From: Acidimicrobiia bacterium
Lineage (GTDB): Bacteria; Acidobacteriota; Vicinamibacteria; Vicinamibacterales; CAVVIG01
Direction: 5' to 3'
Length of the DNA stretch: 41,983 bases
Assembly: GCA_016871175.1 (NCBI GenBank)
Contig: VFZL01000036.1
Span: 1-41,983, forward strand
How positions within the stretch are numbered: the first letter of the stretch is position 1; each line of letters begins with the position of its first letter. Made by a program: the position numbers and the translations under genes. Shown here piece after piece: positions 39,929 to 41,983 of this stretch. The notes under the pieces were generated by a model. It had not been told where the DNA came from. It saw nothing but the letters and a program-made list of their open reading frames with translations, and ran no database searches.

Positions 39929-41074
39929 ATGCGCCTGATCAGCCTTTCGAGAGGAGTCGCCCCGCTGCACGCCGTTCACCGCACGCTGAAGACGATCCTC
40001 GCTGCGGCGCTGTTCCTACCGTCGCTGGCGCAGGCGCAGATCGGTCCGGCGCCGGGATCGTGCGCGCCTGGTGCGCTGCCAGGCGGAGCACTCTCCCTCA
40101 TCTGCGTTCCGTCTACGGGCTGGAACGGCGAGCTGGTCGTCTTCGCGCACGGCTACGTCGACAGGCGGCAGCCGCTCAACTTCTACAACTTGAACCTGCC
40201 CGACGGCACACCGCTTCCCCTCCTCGTCTAGCGCCTCGGCTACGCGTTCGCGACGACGAGTTACCGGCAGAACGGTCTGGCGATTCTCGAAGGCGCCGAC
40301 GACATCCGCGAGCTCGTCACGGCGTTCGCCGCAACGCGCTCGAACCCGCTCAAGACGCACCTGGCGGGCGTCTCCGAGGGCGGGTTGGTCGCGGCGCTCC
40401 TCGCCGAACGGTCGCCCGAGCGCTTCACGAGCGCGCTCGCGGCGTGCGGCCCCATCGGCAGTTTCCCGCTGCAGATCCAGAACTTCGGCGACTTCCGAGT
40501 GCTCTTCGACTACTTCTTCCCAGGCGTGCTGCCCGGCTCAGCTATCAGCATTCCCGCCGCACTCATGAGCGGGTGGGACGCGATCTACGCGCCGCAGGTC
40601 ACTGCTGCGCTCGCGGCGAGGCCCGACCGGGCGCTCGAGCTGATGCGCACGGCCAAGGCCGCCTACGACCCGGCGGCGCCGGCGACGATCGTCCAGACCA
40701 CGATCGACACGCTCTGGTACAACGTGTTCGGCACGAATTACGCGGTCGAGAAGCTCGGTGGTAACCCCTACGACAACCGCCTGCGCTGGTACTTCGGCTC
40801 GAGCAACGATCTGCGGCTGAATCTGCACGTGCAGCCCTTCAGCGCCGCGATCGAGCCGTACCGGACGAGCGGCCATCTGAGCATCCCGCTCGTCTCGCTC
40901 CACACGACGCACGACCAGGTGGTTCCCTTCTGGCATGAACTCGTCTACCTGTTCAAGGTCGACCCGGTGGGCCGGGGGCGGTTCTTGCCGCTCCCCGTCA
41001 AGCGATACGGGCACTGCAACTTCACCACCCAAGAGGTCGTCTCCGCATTCGGGCTGGCCATCGCCCAGCCGTGA
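39929..41074 (+). pseudogene. Secreted alpha/beta-hydrolase gene with an amber codon
   Basis: The frame from ATG 39929 (AGGAGG 4 nt upstream) to TGA 41072-41074 is open apart from TAG at 40229-40231. A signal peptide (TLKTILAAALFLPSLAQAQ) is followed by LVVFAHGYVD, typical of the oxyanion strand. After the stop come LGYAFATTSYRQNGL, the nucleophile elbow LAGVSEGG with Ser149, an acid in TTHDQVVPFWH and a His in KRYGHCNFTT. TAG can come from CAG (Gln) by C to T. The product before the stop, 100 residues, lacks the nucleophile, and a restart at 40385 would also start after it. Unless suppressed, no enzyme is made. Family: tannase/feruloyl-esterase-like or lipase-like, uncertain. Confidence 0.8.
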
Positions 41075-41286
41075 CACGCCCGGGGCGGCGCCGGCCGGAA
41101 CGCTTGCTGGGAGGTGCCGACGAGGCGCCCGTCTATCGCGAACGCCCCGACGCACGGGCGGGGACGACGTCCCTCGTCTCCCTCCTGGACGATCACACCG
41201 GCCCAGCTAGGAGAAGTCCAGGTCAGCTGAAGGCAAGCCGGTCAAGACGGTCTGCGAACATGCGGGCGCAGTCGTCGGAAGACTCC

Positions 41287-41890
41287 TCAGAAGGAGAACT
41301 GCATCCCAACCCGCACCGAGCGTGGCAGCGCCGGGTGCGTGTGCACATCGCTGACTCCTGCGGCGGGTTCGCCTGGCATCCGCGATGTGTAGAAATAGTC
41401 GATATCCGAGACGTTCGCGTTGAACAGGTTGAAGGCCTCGAGGACGAAGCGCGCCCTTGGAGACACGCGATACCCGACCTCGCCGTTCCACACTGTCGTG
41501 CCGCGCGACCGCCGGCTGGCATCCTCGATGAGCGGGCGCGGTCCGAAGTGGCGCACCCGCACACTGCCGAACACCGGGTGTCGCGCGTCGACCGTGACGC
41601 CCGCAGCGATCACGCGGTCGAGCGCACCAGGGATGAACGACCCTTCCGCCGCCGCATCAGTGAACCGCCCCCGTGAGAGGGCCAGGTCGGCGTCGATCGT
41701 CAGCCAGGACGCCGGGCGCAGATAGTTGGTCCACTCGTCGACTCGGGCGTCCGGGTTCGGTCGTTCCCGCATCGCCGACGAACAGGAGCTCGGACGCGAG
41801 GCCGAGGTACCCGAGTGCGACCGTCGATTGGAGCCCGCGAATACGCACGGTGCGGAGGATGTGTCCCGAATCTTGTGGAAAAAGGAAGAT
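41287..41890 (-). pseudogene. 3' fragment of a third TonB-dependent receptor gene
   Basis: The minus strand encodes VRIRGLQSTVALGYLGLASE, LLFVGDAGTTEP in one frame. After a one-base shift near 41735 it gives DEWTNYLRPASWLTIDADLA, RDRVIAAGVTVDA-type strands, EVGYRVSPRARFVLEAFNLF and RSVRVGMQFSF with terminal Phe at the stop 41287-41289. These are the last strands of an outer-membrane barrel; LLFVGDAGTTEP and LEAFNLFNANVSDIDYFY are conserved in a receptor group I know from several phyla. The sequence is cut on the right near 41890, next to the inverted repeat, so an insertion or deletion there probably removed the 5' part. Confidence 0.65.
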
Positions 41891-41951
41891 GGCGTAACCT
41901 CCTGCTGACCTAACCAGATCGCCGTTGACAGCGGCGACGGAGGATTACGCC
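41891..41951. repeat. Imperfect inverted repeat at the cut end of the receptor fragment
   Basis: GGCGTAACCTCC (41891-41902) and GGAGGATTACGCC (41939-41951) are inverted copies with one extra base in the right arm, separated by 36 bp. The right arm supplies the Shine-Dalgarno of the next gene. It could be the end of an insertion element or a regulatory palindrome. Confidence 0.4.
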
Positions 41952-41983
41952 ATGCAGGAGACTAGCACAGGCCCCGCCACCAT
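41952..41983 (+). CDS. Start of an unidentified gene (partial)
   Basis: ATG 41952 follows GGAGG by 8 nt and opens MQETSTGPAT to the window edge. Too little is visible for a family. Its position beside an inverted repeat and a cut receptor gene would fit a transposase gene, but this is inference. Confidence 0.4.
   Translation, partial: MQETSTGPAT

Noticed and set aside
1-41983. CRISPR arrays, prophage or a complete insertion sequence
   Set aside because: No regularly spaced repeats, no structural phage genes, and no pair of terminal inverted repeats flanking a full transposase were found.

Overview
The window is a G+C-rich bacterial chromosome segment that looks like an Acidobacteriota member, probably of the Vicinamibacteria type. 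This is inferred from recognised families, not from a marker gene. The pointers are an Oar-like TonB-dependent receptor with an N-terminal carboxypeptidase-regulatory domain, two paralogous secreted proteins sharing a GRWEGDTLVV block, Pro-rich secreted c-type cytochromes with a WAY motif, and a spermidine-synthase domain fused to a multi-pass membrane domain. There is no phage, plasmid or CRISPR backbone.

Layout. 1-2.0 kb: a glcD stub facing a minus-strand YceI-DoxX-VOC operon. 2.0-4.7 kb: an IS91 scrap, an intact nucleotidyltransferase/66-aa partner pair with a near-leaderless promoter, possible ankyrin and radical-SAM scraps, and a small secreted protein. 4.8-11.8 kb (plus strand): a GT-C-like membrane protein, a sialidase-fold gene with two stop codons, the spermidine-synthase fusion and a dihaem cytochrome c. 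11.7-15.8 kb: an MBL-rhodanese gene fused in frame to a receptor tail and ending at a good terminator, divergent from a peroxiredoxin, then small envelope proteins. 16.2-25.5 kb: a response regulator overlapping a secreted-protein gene, a full-length receptor, a phosphotriesterase-like metalloenzyme, M48 and ornithine cyclodeaminase scraps, a hypothetical protein, a second secreted paralogue and a dead cytochrome. 25.8-29.2 kb: a multicopper oxidase with a mono-haem secreted protein, divergent from a small cytochrome c. 29.7-33.5 kb: a methyltransferase followed by a gene graveyard (two decayed PIN-type toxin-antitoxin modules, a deleted beta-lactamase-family gene, an IS1182-type remnant, a truncated tRNA-Ser, a broken hypothetical gene). 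33.5-42 kb: a second full receptor with an acidic/His loop, a LytS/LytTR two-component pair, three more receptor fragments, an alpha/beta-hydrolase gene killed by an amber codon, and the start of an unidentified gene behind an inverted repeat.

The working theme is the cell envelope: receptors for import, secreted hydrolases and metalloenzymes, periplasmic cytochromes and copper oxidase, and peroxide/sulfur handling. The most unusual property is the density of gene remnants between large intact genes. Several lesions can be read directly: four in-frame nonsense codons all explicable by C:G to T:A transitions, a 2-bp and a 13-bp tandem duplication that shift frame, and junctions where halves of unrelated genes abut. 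The best candidate for a working, poorly described system is the nucleotidyltransferase/66-aa pair at 2352-3037.
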